Source: UBA4582 sp964228885 (GTDB lineage: Bacteria; Pseudomonadota; Gammaproteobacteria; Pseudomonadales; Azotimanducaceae). Taken from it: a DNA stretch of 20,299 bases. A program made the position numbers and the translations under genes. The notes below the pieces were generated by a model. It was not told the origin of the DNA. It saw only the letters and a list, made by a program, of their open reading frames with translations, and made no database searches. Shown piece after piece: positions 1-7,578 of this stretch (its first letter is position 1; each line of letters starts with the position of its first letter). The stretch covers positions 1-20,299 of the forward strand of contig CAXRCG010000306.1 in NCBI GenBank assembly GCA_964228885.1, written 5' to 3'.

Positions 1-713
1 AGACCCTGATCTGCCGCCATGCGCTCTATAAAAGCCCATACTGCAGAAAGTGCGGCAAAATACACCATCAAAGCAAACAGCCCAGCCACTATTTGTTGCA
101 GGTGCGGTGGGTCGGTGATGGTTGTAGTATTGCTAGACGACTTTTCCCGAGGGCTGTTTTCAATACCACCAAGAACAAAGAGACCTATACCTAGCACGAT
201 GCTCAGCGCTAGCATCAGGCCACTAAAGCCCCATGTGGGAATGACCCATTGAGGCAATATGAACAGCAGGACCGCGGCAAATAATTGCTGGGCCACTAGC
301 AAGATTCCGAAGTTGCCATCAGCATTGTCAGTCTGGCCTACAATTAAAACAGCTAGGCCGAACAATACACCCGCACCTGCACCGGCCAAGGCCATAAGCA
401 GCCCCATAGCAACAGGGCTCAGTGTTAGAGCAGCGGCAAGCAAGCTAAGGGACAAAAGAATATAAGACCCCTTGGCCAACGTCTTGTGGTTTATCCGCTG
501 CACCATCCCAAAGCTGACGACACAAGCACAGAGGTAGCCGCCAAAATAGCTACTCGCCAATAGTCCAGCCTGCTTCTCACTCAAATTCAATGTATCCATC
601 GTCGAACCGATAATAACTGGGAGTAATAAAAATATAGCTGCTCCAGCCGCGGCCATCACCGACGCGGAAACGACAGCACCGGAGACTCTTCTATTCATCG
701 TAATTTCGGTCAT
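1..713 (-). CDS. MFS transporter, N-terminal part (runs off left edge)
   Basis: An open reading frame without stops runs leftward from the ATG at 713 to the window edge, about 237 codons. It is highly hydrophobic, with about six membrane segments, then a polar stretch rich in Ser/Thr (NSPREKSSSNTTT) and the start of a seventh segment. That is the layout of the N-terminal half, central loop and start of the C-terminal half of a major facilitator superfamily permease. The start abuts the stop of the SDR gene (TAA then ATG, with GGA about 8 nt before the ATG), so it is the fourth gene of the leftward operon and probably translationally coupled. An in-frame ATG at 698 is a possible alternative start. 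The substrate is unknown; by context it should be the operon's substrate or product. Family assignment rests on topology, not on a diagnostic motif. Confidence 0.75.
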   Translation of the reverse strand, partial: MTEITMNRRVSGAVVSASVMAAAGAAIFLLLPVIIGSTMDTLNLSEKQAGLLASSYFGGYLCACVVSFGMVQRINHKTLAKGSYILLSLSLLAAALTLSPVAMGLLMALAGAGAGVLFGLAVLIVGQTDNADGNFGILLVAQQLFAAVLLFILPQWVIPTWGFSGLMLALSIVLGIGLFVLGGIENSPREKSSSNTTTITDPPHLQQIVAGLFALMVYFAALSAVWAFIERMAADQG

Positions 714-1511
714 TTAAAGTCCGGGCGCCATACCGCCAGCTACGGGCAAAGCCTGGCCTGTAATATAGGAAGCGCCGTCACCAGCTAAAAAAACCACTGT
801 ATCACCGATAGCCTCTGGGCTGGCAGAATACCCTAGAGGAATCGATGCATTTTCAATGTCCTGTGCCTCTTGAATAGATACGCCGTTGCTCTCGGCGATA
901 GACTGAAGGGTAAGCTCATGCATCTGTGTCACCACAGACCCAGGGCAAACGGCATTAACACGGATATTGTCGGCAGCATATTGTAAAGCTAACTGTTTAC
1001 TTAAGCCGACTAAAGCAAACTTTGAAGCCGTATAGTTAGCTGGGATGCCAGTTATAGCTCCTAATCCAGCCAGTGAGGCAATATTAATTATCGAACCCGA
1101 ACCCTGTTGTTTGAAAAAAGGCAGAACGGTTTGACAGCCAGTCACCGCACCCATCAAGTTCACTTGATTGCTCAGGTACCAATCTGAATCCGTGATGGCT
1201 AAAAAGTCTTCATCTCCAGCTGCGACACCCGCATTGTTAACAAGAACGTCGAGCTTTTTATAGTGCTGCAACACAAAATCAAGGGCTTGTCTAAATGACT
1301 CTTTGTCACTGACATCACACAGCGTGGCAGCAGCTTCACCGCCGAGGTCTTGCAAATCGGTGACGCCGTCTTTCAGTAATTGCATATCGGCAACATCACT
1401 AATAATGACAGTTGCACCTGCTTTAATTAACTGGCGAGCAATGCCATGGCCTATACCTTTGCGATGACCTGCACCAGTGATTAGTGCAACCTTACCCATA
1501 AGATTGGCCAT
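714..1511 (-). CDS. SDR family NAD(P)-dependent oxidoreductase
   Basis: This 265-residue protein is a complete classical short-chain dehydrogenase. It has the glycine-rich nucleotide motif TGAGHRKGIG (12-21), an Asp at the end of the second strand (D39) that favours NAD over NADP, the NNAG motif (92-95), and the catalytic set N118, S146, Y160 and K164 (YTASK). The C-terminus has the usual PG...T turn after the sixth strand and a GG-A-PG-L tail. It should oxidise or reduce a secondary alcohol/ketone or an aldehyde in the cytoplasm. It lies 13 nt downstream of the lyase-like gene, whose TAG stop overlaps the TAGGA upstream of this start, so the two are co-expressed. By context it could handle the carbonyl compound made by the aminotransferase or the lyase. 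The exact substrate cannot be read from sequence. Confidence 0.93.
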   Translation of the reverse strand: MANLMGKVALITGAGHRKGIGHGIARQLIKAGATVIISDVADMQLLKDGVTDLQDLGGEAAATLCDVSDKESFRQALDFVLQHYKKLDVLVNNAGVAAGDEDFLAITDSDWYLSNQVNLMGAVTGCQTVLPFFKQQGSGSIINIASLAGLGAITGIPANYTASKFALVGLSKQLALQYAADNIRVNAVCPGSVVTQMHELTLQSIAESNGVSIQEAQDIENASIPLGYSASPEAIGDTVVFLAGDGASYITGQALPVAGGMAPGL

Positions 1512-1524
1512 AGTTTCCGTAATC

Positions 1525-2859
1525 CTATTGTGCGTTTTTTTTATTCATTATATCTACCGCTGTCAGCAGCCACTTGGGGGCGTCGGCCTCTGCGCCAACG
1601 CCGCCATAAGTTAAAAGGCCTTCTTTGGTATATTTCCCATCGCAAATGTCTCCGCTGACATCCTCAAGATCTTGCAAGAAGGACGCAAGATACTCTTCTT
1701 CCATAACATCTAATGTCAAGTGAGCCGCTGGGGGGGTCGTCACGCCCAGTAACTTCCATCCTCGTGCTTCCATGCCACCAACTAATAGTTGAATGTCAAA
1801 GTCGTCTGAGGCAATCATTAGCAGTGGGCCATCGGTTGGCCATGTTTTTAACCCTGGCGTTGAGGCGCATTTCTCAATAATCGAGTGTTTGACATGGAGT
1901 ATACGTTTAGCATTATTTAGGTAGCCTTCCTCACCCCAATAATGCATTAAAGACCATATACCAGCCACCGGCCCAAGGGTTCTGGATCCCACAAAACCTT
2001 GCGAAAGATAGAGCCCGCAGGCCCACGCATCAATAGGCATATAGTGATAGCTCATCTCTTCTTGCGAGCGCCACAGCACAGTCGAGCAGGGTTTTGGCGC
2101 ATAGCCATATTTATGTAAATCGGCAGATATAGAGCGAACCCCTGGCACTGAAAAATCATAGCTGGGCACATCAACGCCCAGTTGCTTAAAGAAGGGCAAA
2201 ATATAACCGCCAACGCAGGCGTCGACGTGTAACCAAAGGTCTTTCTCGATAGCGATTTCGCCCATATGGGAGATAGGGTCTACAGTGCCATAGGGCCAGT
2301 TTGGAGCTGAGCCAACAATACCGATAGTATTGGGGCCGATGGCCTCTTCGAGCGCGCGCGTATCACAGGACAGGTCCAAAGCCTGGGGTACAGTGACCAC
2401 TTTGATATCAAGATATTGGCAAGTTTTGTGCACGGTGGAATGTGTGGAGTAAGGCGCTACTACCTCTGGCTGGGTAATTTCTGGTTTGACCTCTCTTGCC
2501 CATTTACGCATGGCATGGAACGCATTGAAATTTGACTCTGTGCCGCCACTGGTCAAATTTGCGCCGCTCCCAGGCCCACCGTTCATAAGGTCAATACAGA
2601 TATCCAGAACCTCATTTTCCATTTTTGCCGCAGCAGCCTCTTGGAAAGTAAACAGACCATTCCACTCCAGAAATTGCCCGTAGGCTTCATGGGTTAATTT
2701 CTCCATTTCTTCATGGCCCTGGAATGTAGTGCTTGCCAGCTTGCCACGTTGACCCGGCGTCATTTGCGATCGCAGGGCTTTAACCTGATCCATCACAGAT
2801 TCATAAGAATCGCCCTGTTTAGGTAATTTATAGATATCGTTAGACATGCCAGTACTCAT
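1525..2859 (-). CDS. PLP-dependent enzyme of the group II decarboxylase / sphingosine-phosphate lyase family
   Basis: This 444-residue fold-type I PLP enzyme shows the phosphate-binding motif TSGGTESN (103-110), HSTVHK (140-145) as the region stacking on PLP, the Asp of LHVDACVGG (D213) that contacts the pyridine nitrogen, and the cofactor lysine in SADLHKYGYAPK (K250). The stretch from HVDAC through HKYGYAPK to FVGSRTLG matches sphingosine-1-phosphate lyases much better than glutamate or aromatic amino acid decarboxylases, which share the Pfam family. There is no N-terminal membrane anchor, so it is a soluble bacterial type. The reaction is either retro-aldol cleavage of a beta-hydroxy amine phosphate or amino acid alpha-decarboxylation. 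Its ATG overlaps the TGA of the upstream aminotransferase gene (ATGA) with no clear ribosome site, implying translational coupling. No sphingoid-base kinase is seen nearby, so the substrate is open. Confidence 0.88.
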   Translation of the reverse strand: MSTGMSNDIYKLPKQGDSYESVMDQVKALRSQMTPGQRGKLASTTFQGHEEMEKLTHEAYGQFLEWNGLFTFQEAAAAKMENEVLDICIDLMNGGPGSGANLTSGGTESNFNAFHAMRKWAREVKPEITQPEVVAPYSTHSTVHKTCQYLDIKVVTVPQALDLSCDTRALEEAIGPNTIGIVGSAPNWPYGTVDPISHMGEIAIEKDLWLHVDACVGGYILPFFKQLGVDVPSYDFSVPGVRSISADLHKYGYAPKPCSTVLWRSQEEMSYHYMPIDAWACGLYLSQGFVGSRTLGPVAGIWSLMHYWGEEGYLNNAKRILHVKHSIIEKCASTPGLKTWPTDGPLLMIASDDFDIQLLVGGMEARGWKLLGVTTPPAAHLTLDVMEEEYLASFLQDLEDVSGDICDGKYTKEGLLTYGGVGAEADAPKWLLTAVDIMNKKNAQ

Positions 2860-4256
2860 TGTTGTTCTGCAGATAACAGCGCGATACTTTGATCGAGCGC
2901 TGCCAACAATTTGTTAATATCTTCAGAACTGAAGGTTAATGGTGGTGATATCACAACAACACTACCAATAGGACGAACGATAACGCCGAGACCTAAGCAC
3001 AACTCATAAATTTTATGAGCGCCGAGCAGTGGCTCCCTAGTCTGCTTATCCTTGACTAGCTCAATACCGAGCATAAAGCCCAGCCCTCGAACATCACCAA
3101 CAATATCGTAGCGTCGTAATTTTTCCGCTTCCTGCTGGAGCACAGGTCCCAGCTTTTTGACGTTATACAAAATGTCTTCTGTTTCAAGTATTTCAATATT
3201 TTTAAGCGCGGCCGCACATGCGACCGCATGCCCTGTATAAGTGAAGCCCATCGAGAAGACGCCGCCTTCAACCTGCGGTTGGCTAATGACATCATATATT
3301 TCACTTGAGAAGATAGCGGCTCCTAGAGGGATGTAACCCGAATTAATGCCCTTAGCCACAACTAGCACGTCTGGTACGAAGCCAAAAACAGATTCGCAAG
3401 TGAACCACTCGCCAAGGCGGCCAAAAGCCGTTACGACTTCATCGACAACCATCAAAATATCATATTTTTTTAACATACTTGCGACAGCAGCGTGGTACCC
3501 AGTTGGCGCCACCAGAACACCTCCTGCCCCCATAATCGGCTCGACAATAAACGCCGCCACATTGTCGGCACCTAATTGCACGATATGGTTTTCGAGCTCA
3601 TTACACAGAAATTGGCTGTATTCAGCCTCAGACAGGCTTTCAGCGCCGATGGGACGTCGGTACATATCCGCTGCGGATACATGACTTATCCAATCATTAC
3701 CGACTGCATCAAAACTGTGCTTTGTAGCCTGAATGCCAGTGAGGTTTGCCGCGACATAGGTACTACCGTGATACCCATTATTGCGCGATATAACATGCTT
3801 TTTGTTAGGCTTTCCCCTCAGGTTATTGTAGTAGTGAATCACCCTGATCGCGGAATCGTTGGCCGTTGAACCACCACAGGTAAAATAGACATGATTTAAC
3901 GAACCCGGTGTTAACTGCACCATTTTTTCCGCGAGCACAGCAGCAGGCTCATTAGTGGTGTGGCCAAAAGGGTTGTAGTACTGCATTTTGGCGACTTGAC
4001 GAGCAATCGCTTCAGCCATATCAACACGACCATGGCCAATATTTGTGCACCAAAGACCAGCAATGCCATCTAAATATTCATTTCCCTCTATATCAGTAAC
4101 GTAACAACCCGCAGAGCTACTAATTACATGGCTTCCCTCGTCCTGAAAGGTGGCAAAGTCGGTATAGGGATGGATAACATGTGCTCGGTCTTTCCGCCAA
4201 ATTTCCGACCCTGTGGGGCGACCTATGTCTAAATTGGGTGTGTTTGTATAGTTCAT
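2856..4256 (-). CDS. Class III (omega) aminotransferase, PLP-dependent
   Basis: This 466-residue protein covers the whole class III family. It has the N-terminal strand pair YVTDIEGNEYLDGIAGLWC (52-70), the CGGSTAND phosphate-binding region (127-134), GYHG (161-164), the cofactor-contacting VVDEV (270-274, D272), and the catalytic lysine K302 in VAKGINSGYIPLGA. The WCTNIGHGR motif and length place it with omega-amino acid/amine:pyruvate transaminases (taurine, putrescine, beta-alanine types) rather than ornithine/acetylornithine enzymes. It should move an amino group from an amine or terminal amino acid to pyruvate or 2-oxoglutarate, leaving an aldehyde or ketone. It is the first gene of the leftward operon and faces the LuxR-type regulator gene across 148 bp. 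Its ribosome site is weak. The chemistry is secure; the substrate is not. Confidence 0.93.
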   Translation of the reverse strand: MNYTNTPNLDIGRPTGSEIWRKDRAHVIHPYTDFATFQDEGSHVISSSAGCYVTDIEGNEYLDGIAGLWCTNIGHGRVDMAEAIARQVAKMQYYNPFGHTTNEPAAVLAEKMVQLTPGSLNHVYFTCGGSTANDSAIRVIHYYNNLRGKPNKKHVISRNNGYHGSTYVAANLTGIQATKHSFDAVGNDWISHVSAADMYRRPIGAESLSEAEYSQFLCNELENHIVQLGADNVAAFIVEPIMGAGGVLVAPTGYHAAVASMLKKYDILMVVDEVVTAFGRLGEWFTCESVFGFVPDVLVVAKGINSGYIPLGAAIFSSEIYDVISQPQVEGGVFSMGFTYTGHAVACAAALKNIEILETEDILYNVKKLGPVLQQEAEKLRRYDIVGDVRGLGFMLGIELVKDKQTREPLLGAHKIYELCLGLGVIVRPIGSVVVISPPLTFSSEDINKLLAALDQSIALLSAEQQ

Positions 4257-4285
4257 TTACGAGTTTCTCTAATGTTTTAGCTGGC

Positions 4286-4363
4286 TAATAGAAACACGCT
4301 ATTACTCGTTAACACAGCCCCCATTGTGGGTACTGAATTGGCTTCTTGAAGTATGCAGCCAAT
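4286..4363. promoter_or_regulatory. Inverted-repeat cluster in the divergent aminotransferase/LuxR promoter region
   Basis: Three separate dyads are seen. TAATAG (4286-4291) pairs with CTATTA (4299-4304) across 7 nt. CCCA (4320-4323) pairs with TGGG (4327-4330) across TTG. ATTGGCT (4337-4343) pairs with AGCCAAT (4357-4363) across 13 nt, and encloses a smaller palindrome CTTCTTGAAG (4342-4351). They fill the space between the two divergent genes. LuxR-family regulators bind dyads, so these are candidate operators for the adjacent regulator. That function is inferred. Confidence 0.45.
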
Positions 4364-4374
4364 ACAGCTTTAAT
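4346..4374 (+). promoter_or_regulatory. Candidate sigma-70 promoter for the LuxR-type gene
   Basis: TTGAAG (4346-4351) and TTTAAT (4369-4374) are separated by 17 nt, matching the -35 and -10 consensus at 4 and 5 of 6 positions. The -35 box lies inside the ATTGGCT/AGCCAAT dyad, so binding there could repress this promoter. The leader to the ATG at 4405 would be only about 20-25 nt. Confidence 0.35.
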
Positions 4375-4404
4375 AACTCCCAAGATTGGCCTTAAGAGAC
4401 GGTC

Positions 4405-5271
4405 ATGTCACAGAAGCTACTACTATCCGATGAATGGTATCAGTCATTAGCCGATATTATTAAAGAAATCGGTTCGGATGATTTTTGCTCTAGCTTTGCC
4501 AACGTCTGCGAGGGCTTAACCGGATATGATAGTACGGTTGTTGTCGCCTTCGTGCGTGATGAAAAACCAGTGTTAGTGTTTAGCAATCTCAGTCCTCTAG
4601 ATGAGTCGCCTACCCTTGGGCCCTATTTTGATGGAGCCTATTTATTAGACCCTTTTTATGATCTTTATAAATGCGGCGCTGAAGATGGCGTTTACAGACT
4701 TAGTGAAGTGACCCCAGATTCGTTTGCCAACACAGAGTATTATCGTAGCTATTTTAAAAACACTCGCATAATCGATGAAACAGCCATCCTAGCAAGAATA
4801 TCAGACCATCTGCACATCGGACTAACGTTTGGATTGAGAGATGGAAGTGCTCCACGGGAGTTTAAAATCCGAGAATTACGAAAATTATTTCCAGTACTTT
4901 TGTCTGCATTTAAACAGCATTGGTCTCGGGAAAACCAACTAGCACCATTACTGGCTGCGGGAGATACTAATGGTCAATTTGGAAGTACTTTAGATGCAGC
5001 GTTTAATAATTTTGGCAGTGAATATCTGACTAAACGAGAATGTGAAATTGTTAAATTAATCCTTAAGGGGTATGCCAGCAAATCGATTGCTGGACTGTTG
5101 GATATTAGTGTTGATACGGTGAAAGTTCATCGCAAACGCTTTCATACTAAGTTAGAAATATCCTCGCAAGCAGAATTGTTTTCGCTATTCCTTGAGGCCA
5201 TTTCTATGGTGCCGTTGGACGATAGTAGGGATCCCCTGTATTACTACTACTCGAGCCAACAGGTCATGTAA
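4405..5271 (+). CDS. LuxR-type helix-turn-helix transcriptional regulator
   Basis: This 288-residue protein has a typical LuxR/FixJ DNA-binding domain at residues about 207-265. It begins LTKRECEIVKLI, has the turn and recognition helix in KSIAGLLDISVDTVKVH, and continues HRKRFHTKLEISSQAELF. The N-terminal 200 residues have no phosphoacceptor receiver pattern, no clear acyl-homoserine-lactone signature and no ATPase motifs. They read as a mixed alpha/beta sensor (GAF- or autoinducer-domain-like) with aromatic-rich segments such as DPFYDLYKCG. It is divergent from the aminotransferase operon and probably regulates it and itself through the dyads between them. The ligand is presumably an operon substrate or intermediate. 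The start has only a weak AAGAG upstream. The A/T-rich codon use resembles the operon and the SRPBCC gene. Confidence 0.88.
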   Translation: MSQKLLLSDEWYQSLADIIKEIGSDDFCSSFANVCEGLTGYDSTVVVAFVRDEKPVLVFSNLSPLDESPTLGPYFDGAYLLDPFYDLYKCGAEDGVYRLSEVTPDSFANTEYYRSYFKNTRIIDETAILARISDHLHIGLTFGLRDGSAPREFKIRELRKLFPVLLSAFKQHWSRENQLAPLLAAGDTNGQFGSTLDAAFNNFGSEYLTKRECEIVKLILKGYASKSIAGLLDISVDTVKVHRKRFHTKLEISSQAELFSLFLEAISMVPLDDSRDPLYYYYSSQQVM

Positions 5272-5294
5272 ATACCATTTTTGTTGACGTAACC

Positions 5295-5307
5295 AATACT
5301 AGGTATT
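5295..5307. promoter_or_regulatory. Palindrome upstream of the SRPBCC gene
   Basis: AATAC-TAG-GTATT is a perfect 13-bp hyphenated palindrome in the 94-bp gap before the SRPBCC gene, just downstream of a TTGACG (5284-5289) that could be a -35 box. It includes CCAATAC (5293-5299), which also occurs at 4359-4365 in the divergent promoter region. It may be a regulator site; the evidence is weak. Confidence 0.25.
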
Positions 5308-5365
5308 TAGTTTATTTCGCATATTCCCTATTTTGATAAATCCCTTGTTGAAGTACCAGTGAGCC

Positions 5366-5854
5366 ATGTCCAATTTTGATATAAAAAAATACACAAAAGC
5401 CCCTTTAATGATGTCGTCTTCAATTAATTTTGAGGGTTACAGTTGCAAGGAGGTTTTTGAAATCATGGGCGATCCAGACAAAATACCGGAATGGTACTTG
5501 CTCGCTAAAGAAGTCAAAATCCATCAGGCTGTTGATGGAGAAGAGCCAAACTTTAATGTTGAGTTTACGTTCTTCGGCGATGTATTTGAGGAAATCTTGT
5601 TTTGGGATGCACCCAACCGCTACGTTTATCAAGCAACAGGCAAAGACTTTCCAATTACAGACTATGTGTCGGAAATATGCGTTGAAAGTCAGGGTGAAAA
5701 AATAGGCAAAATGACCTGGAATATCTACTACTCAAAGATTGCTGGCGATCATTTTCAAAAAATACTCCCGGTGATACTGCCGAGTATAAATAAGAAGAGC
5801 ATGGAGAATTTAGCGCCGTTGATTGGCGGGACGACTATTTCGATCACGAGCTAA
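5366..5854 (+). CDS. SRPBCC (START/polyketide cyclase-like) family protein
   Basis: This 162-residue protein carries the usual SRPBCC opening after a short N-terminal tail: a strand followed by a helix with CKEVFEIMGDPDKIPEWY (about 27-44), where the conserved pattern is V-x-x-[IVL]-x-D-P-x-x-[ILM]-x-x-W. Alternating strands follow (FNVEFTFFGDVFEEILFW) and then a C-terminal helix. Members form a deep hydrophobic pocket that binds lipids, polyketides or other apolar ligands; some are enzymes, many only bind. No signal peptide is visible, so it is cytoplasmic. It lies 94 bp downstream of the LuxR-type gene on the same strand, so it may belong to the same regulon. Its job is unknown. A low-polarity ligand would fit a lyase-like enzyme acting on a lipid-like amine, but that is speculation. 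Confidence 0.72.
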   Translation: MSNFDIKKYTKAPLMMSSSINFEGYSCKEVFEIMGDPDKIPEWYLLAKEVKIHQAVDGEEPNFNVEFTFFGDVFEEILFWDAPNRYVYQATGKDFPITDYVSEICVESQGEKIGKMTWNIYYSKIAGDHFQKILPVILPSINKKSMENLAPLIGGTTISITS

Positions 5855-5915
5855 TCGAGCATAGTTAATCATCACTAGCGAACGACATAGAATCCAACCT
5901 CGATTCCCGCCGCCG

Positions 5916-6410
5916 TCATTCTGATATGCGCTTTCCATTTACGTAGGCATCTTTGACCATCAACAGACCATCTTCTGAATAAATCTCCAAGGCACCATTG
6001 AGTTCTGCATTCTTGAAAAACCCTCTACTCCGTAACTGGCCATTTTCGTGATACATCTCCCAAGTGCCATCAGGTTTACCATCTTTATAGGATTCTTTCT
6101 TTTTTATCTGACCGTCTGCGTAATAAAACTCCCAAGGTCCATCTTCAAATCCATCTTTGTAGAATTCTTTCCGCTCTAACTGACCATTTGCATAGTAAGT
6201 CTCCCGAGACCCATTTAGCGCGCCATCTTGATAAATTTCCAGCTTTTCTAACTGACCATTTTCGTGAAAATCGATTACCCTTCCCGTAAAAGGCGTCTGA
6301 GAATTCGCCTGATAAGAAAGCCCGTTTCTTTCGAAGAGCTGATCGGAGGACAGTTCTTTCGTACAAGAGCAGACAAGCAATGCACAAAGCACCACGACTA
6401 ACTTTTTCAT
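5916..6410 (-). CDS. YwqK-like MORN-repeat lipoprotein
   Basis: This 164-residue protein has a lipoprotein signal peptide, MKKLVVVLCALLVCSC, with Cys16 as the likely lipidation site in V-C-S-C. The rest is about five tandem repeats of roughly 23 residues of the MORN_2 kind, each with a core like ENGQLxxxxxYxDG followed by a turn and G-x-W/x-E-x-Y. This is the family often annotated as YwqK antitoxin, but those names come from a Bacillus context. Here there is no partner toxin, and the signal peptide points to a membrane-anchored protein in the cell envelope. Repeats of this kind fold as stacked beta-hairpins and are usually binding surfaces. It converges with the SRPBCC gene and appears to be a single-gene unit. 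Its function is unknown. Confidence 0.85.
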   Translation of the reverse strand: MKKLVVVLCALLVCSCTKELSSDQLFERNGLSYQANSQTPFTGRVIDFHENGQLEKLEIYQDGALNGSRETYYANGQLERKEFYKDGFEDGPWEFYYADGQIKKKESYKDGKPDGTWEMYHENGQLRSRGFFKNAELNGALEIYSEDGLLMVKDAYVNGKRISE

Positions 6411-6576
6411 TTAATTATCCAATAGGTGAATCGAAATATGCGCGCTAAGTGCACTCATTAATCTAGAGACGAAAGAAGGCCGTAAAACTTTTTAATCACT
6501 CTGGCGTTTGATTTATTTCACTGGTGCCGCTTAAGTTCGAGGAATACATCAATAGGCGACTTATGACTTTTCCACC

Positions 6577-7578
6577 CTACTCAAACCCATAACGCTCAGT
6601 CGTCACCGTGGCTTGCGCCGCCGGCGAATACCTCGGCCCGGCGATCGCCTCCGGCTGGAACGCCGCATTCAACGCCTCAAGCACCTGCTCAGGAATCTCC
6701 ACGCCAGCGGCACCAAAGTTGTCTTCCAGATGCTGTAGCTTTGTTGTTCCTGGAATCGGCACACAGTCTTGGTCCTGCGCTAGCGTCCAGGCCAACGCCA
6801 ACTGCGCGACCGTGCAGCCAATTGCTTGCGCGTGCTCGAGCGCCAGCTCCAGCAAACCTAAATTGGCCGAATGATGCGGCTCGGAAAATCGCGGGAACGT
6901 TTTACGTAAATCACTTTCATGATAACCATTTGGATCGAGCGGCTCATCTGCCAGATAACCCCGCCCTACTGGCGAGAACGGCACAAACGTTACGCCCAGT
7001 TCCCGGCATGCATCTAATACGGCAATTTCTGGATTACGGGTCATCAACGAGTATTCTGACTGCATGGCGGATATCGGGTGTTCCGCATGTGCTCGACGCA
7101 AGGTATCGGCTGACATTTCAGAAAGCCCAATCATGCGAATCTTTCCATCGGCAACTAGCGACGCCAGCGCACCAACTGATTCCTCAATCGCCACATTGGG
7201 GTCGGGCCGATGCATGTAGTACAAATCTATCACGTCCGTTTGCAGGCGCGTCAAACTCGCTTCACAGGCCGCTTTAATCGTTTCTGGCCGGCCATCTAAA
7301 AAGCGCTTTCCGTCTTTAAAGCCCATCACACACTTGCTGGCTAACACAAATTCATCTCGGCGGTGGCCAATCGCCTCGCCAATCAGCTTTTCATTGTTAC
7401 CCATACCATAGATGGTGGCTGTATCTAAAAAGTTATAGCCAATGTCCAACGCACGCTGCAGAAACTTAACGGCTTCTTCGTGCGGCTGCGCTGGCCCATA
7501 AGCGTGGCTTAAATTCATACAACCCAAGCCCACTGGGTGAACTTGAAATGATCCTATCTTACGCGTTGCTATTGCCAT
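6577..7578 (-). CDS. Aldo/keto reductase
   Basis: This 333-residue protein is a complete (alpha/beta)8 aldo/keto reductase. The catalytic tetrad is present: D52 and Y57 in FLDTATIYGMGNNE, K82 in LASKC and H123 in YMHRPDP. GRG in SPVGRGYL (about 212-219) and the C-terminal PIPGTTKLQHLEDN block are the NADPH-binding elements of the plant/bacterial YakC-like (AKR13) branch. It should reduce aldehydes or alpha-keto compounds with NADPH in the cytoplasm. It stands alone, with 166 bp to the lipoprotein gene and 385 bp upstream without a recognisable gene. Codon use is more G/C-rich than the genes to its left. Ribosome site placement is loose (AAGGA about 12 nt from the ATG). The substrate is unknown. 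Confidence 0.93.
   Translation of the reverse strand: MAIATRKIGSFQVHPVGLGCMNLSHAYGPAQPHEEAVKFLQRALDIGYNFLDTATIYGMGNNEKLIGEAIGHRRDEFVLASKCVMGFKDGKRFLDGRPETIKAACEASLTRLQTDVIDLYYMHRPDPNVAIEESVGALASLVADGKIRMIGLSEMSADTLRRAHAEHPISAMQSEYSLMTRNPEIAVLDACRELGVTFVPFSPVGRGYLADEPLDPNGYHESDLRKTFPRFSEPHHSANLGLLELALEHAQAIGCTVAQLALAWTLAQDQDCVPIPGTTKLQHLEDNFGAAGVEIPEQVLEALNAAFQPEAIAGPRYSPAAQATVTTERYGFE

Noticed and set aside
2486..2683. Plus-strand ORFs inside the PLP enzyme genes (also 3346-3684 and 3576-3869)
   Set aside because: Composition-driven shadows on the opposite strand of well-supported genes, without motifs or ribosome sites.
5916..6410. Toxin-antitoxin system around the YwqK-like gene
   Set aside because: No small toxin-like gene beside it, and the lipoprotein signal is incompatible with a cytoplasmic antitoxin.
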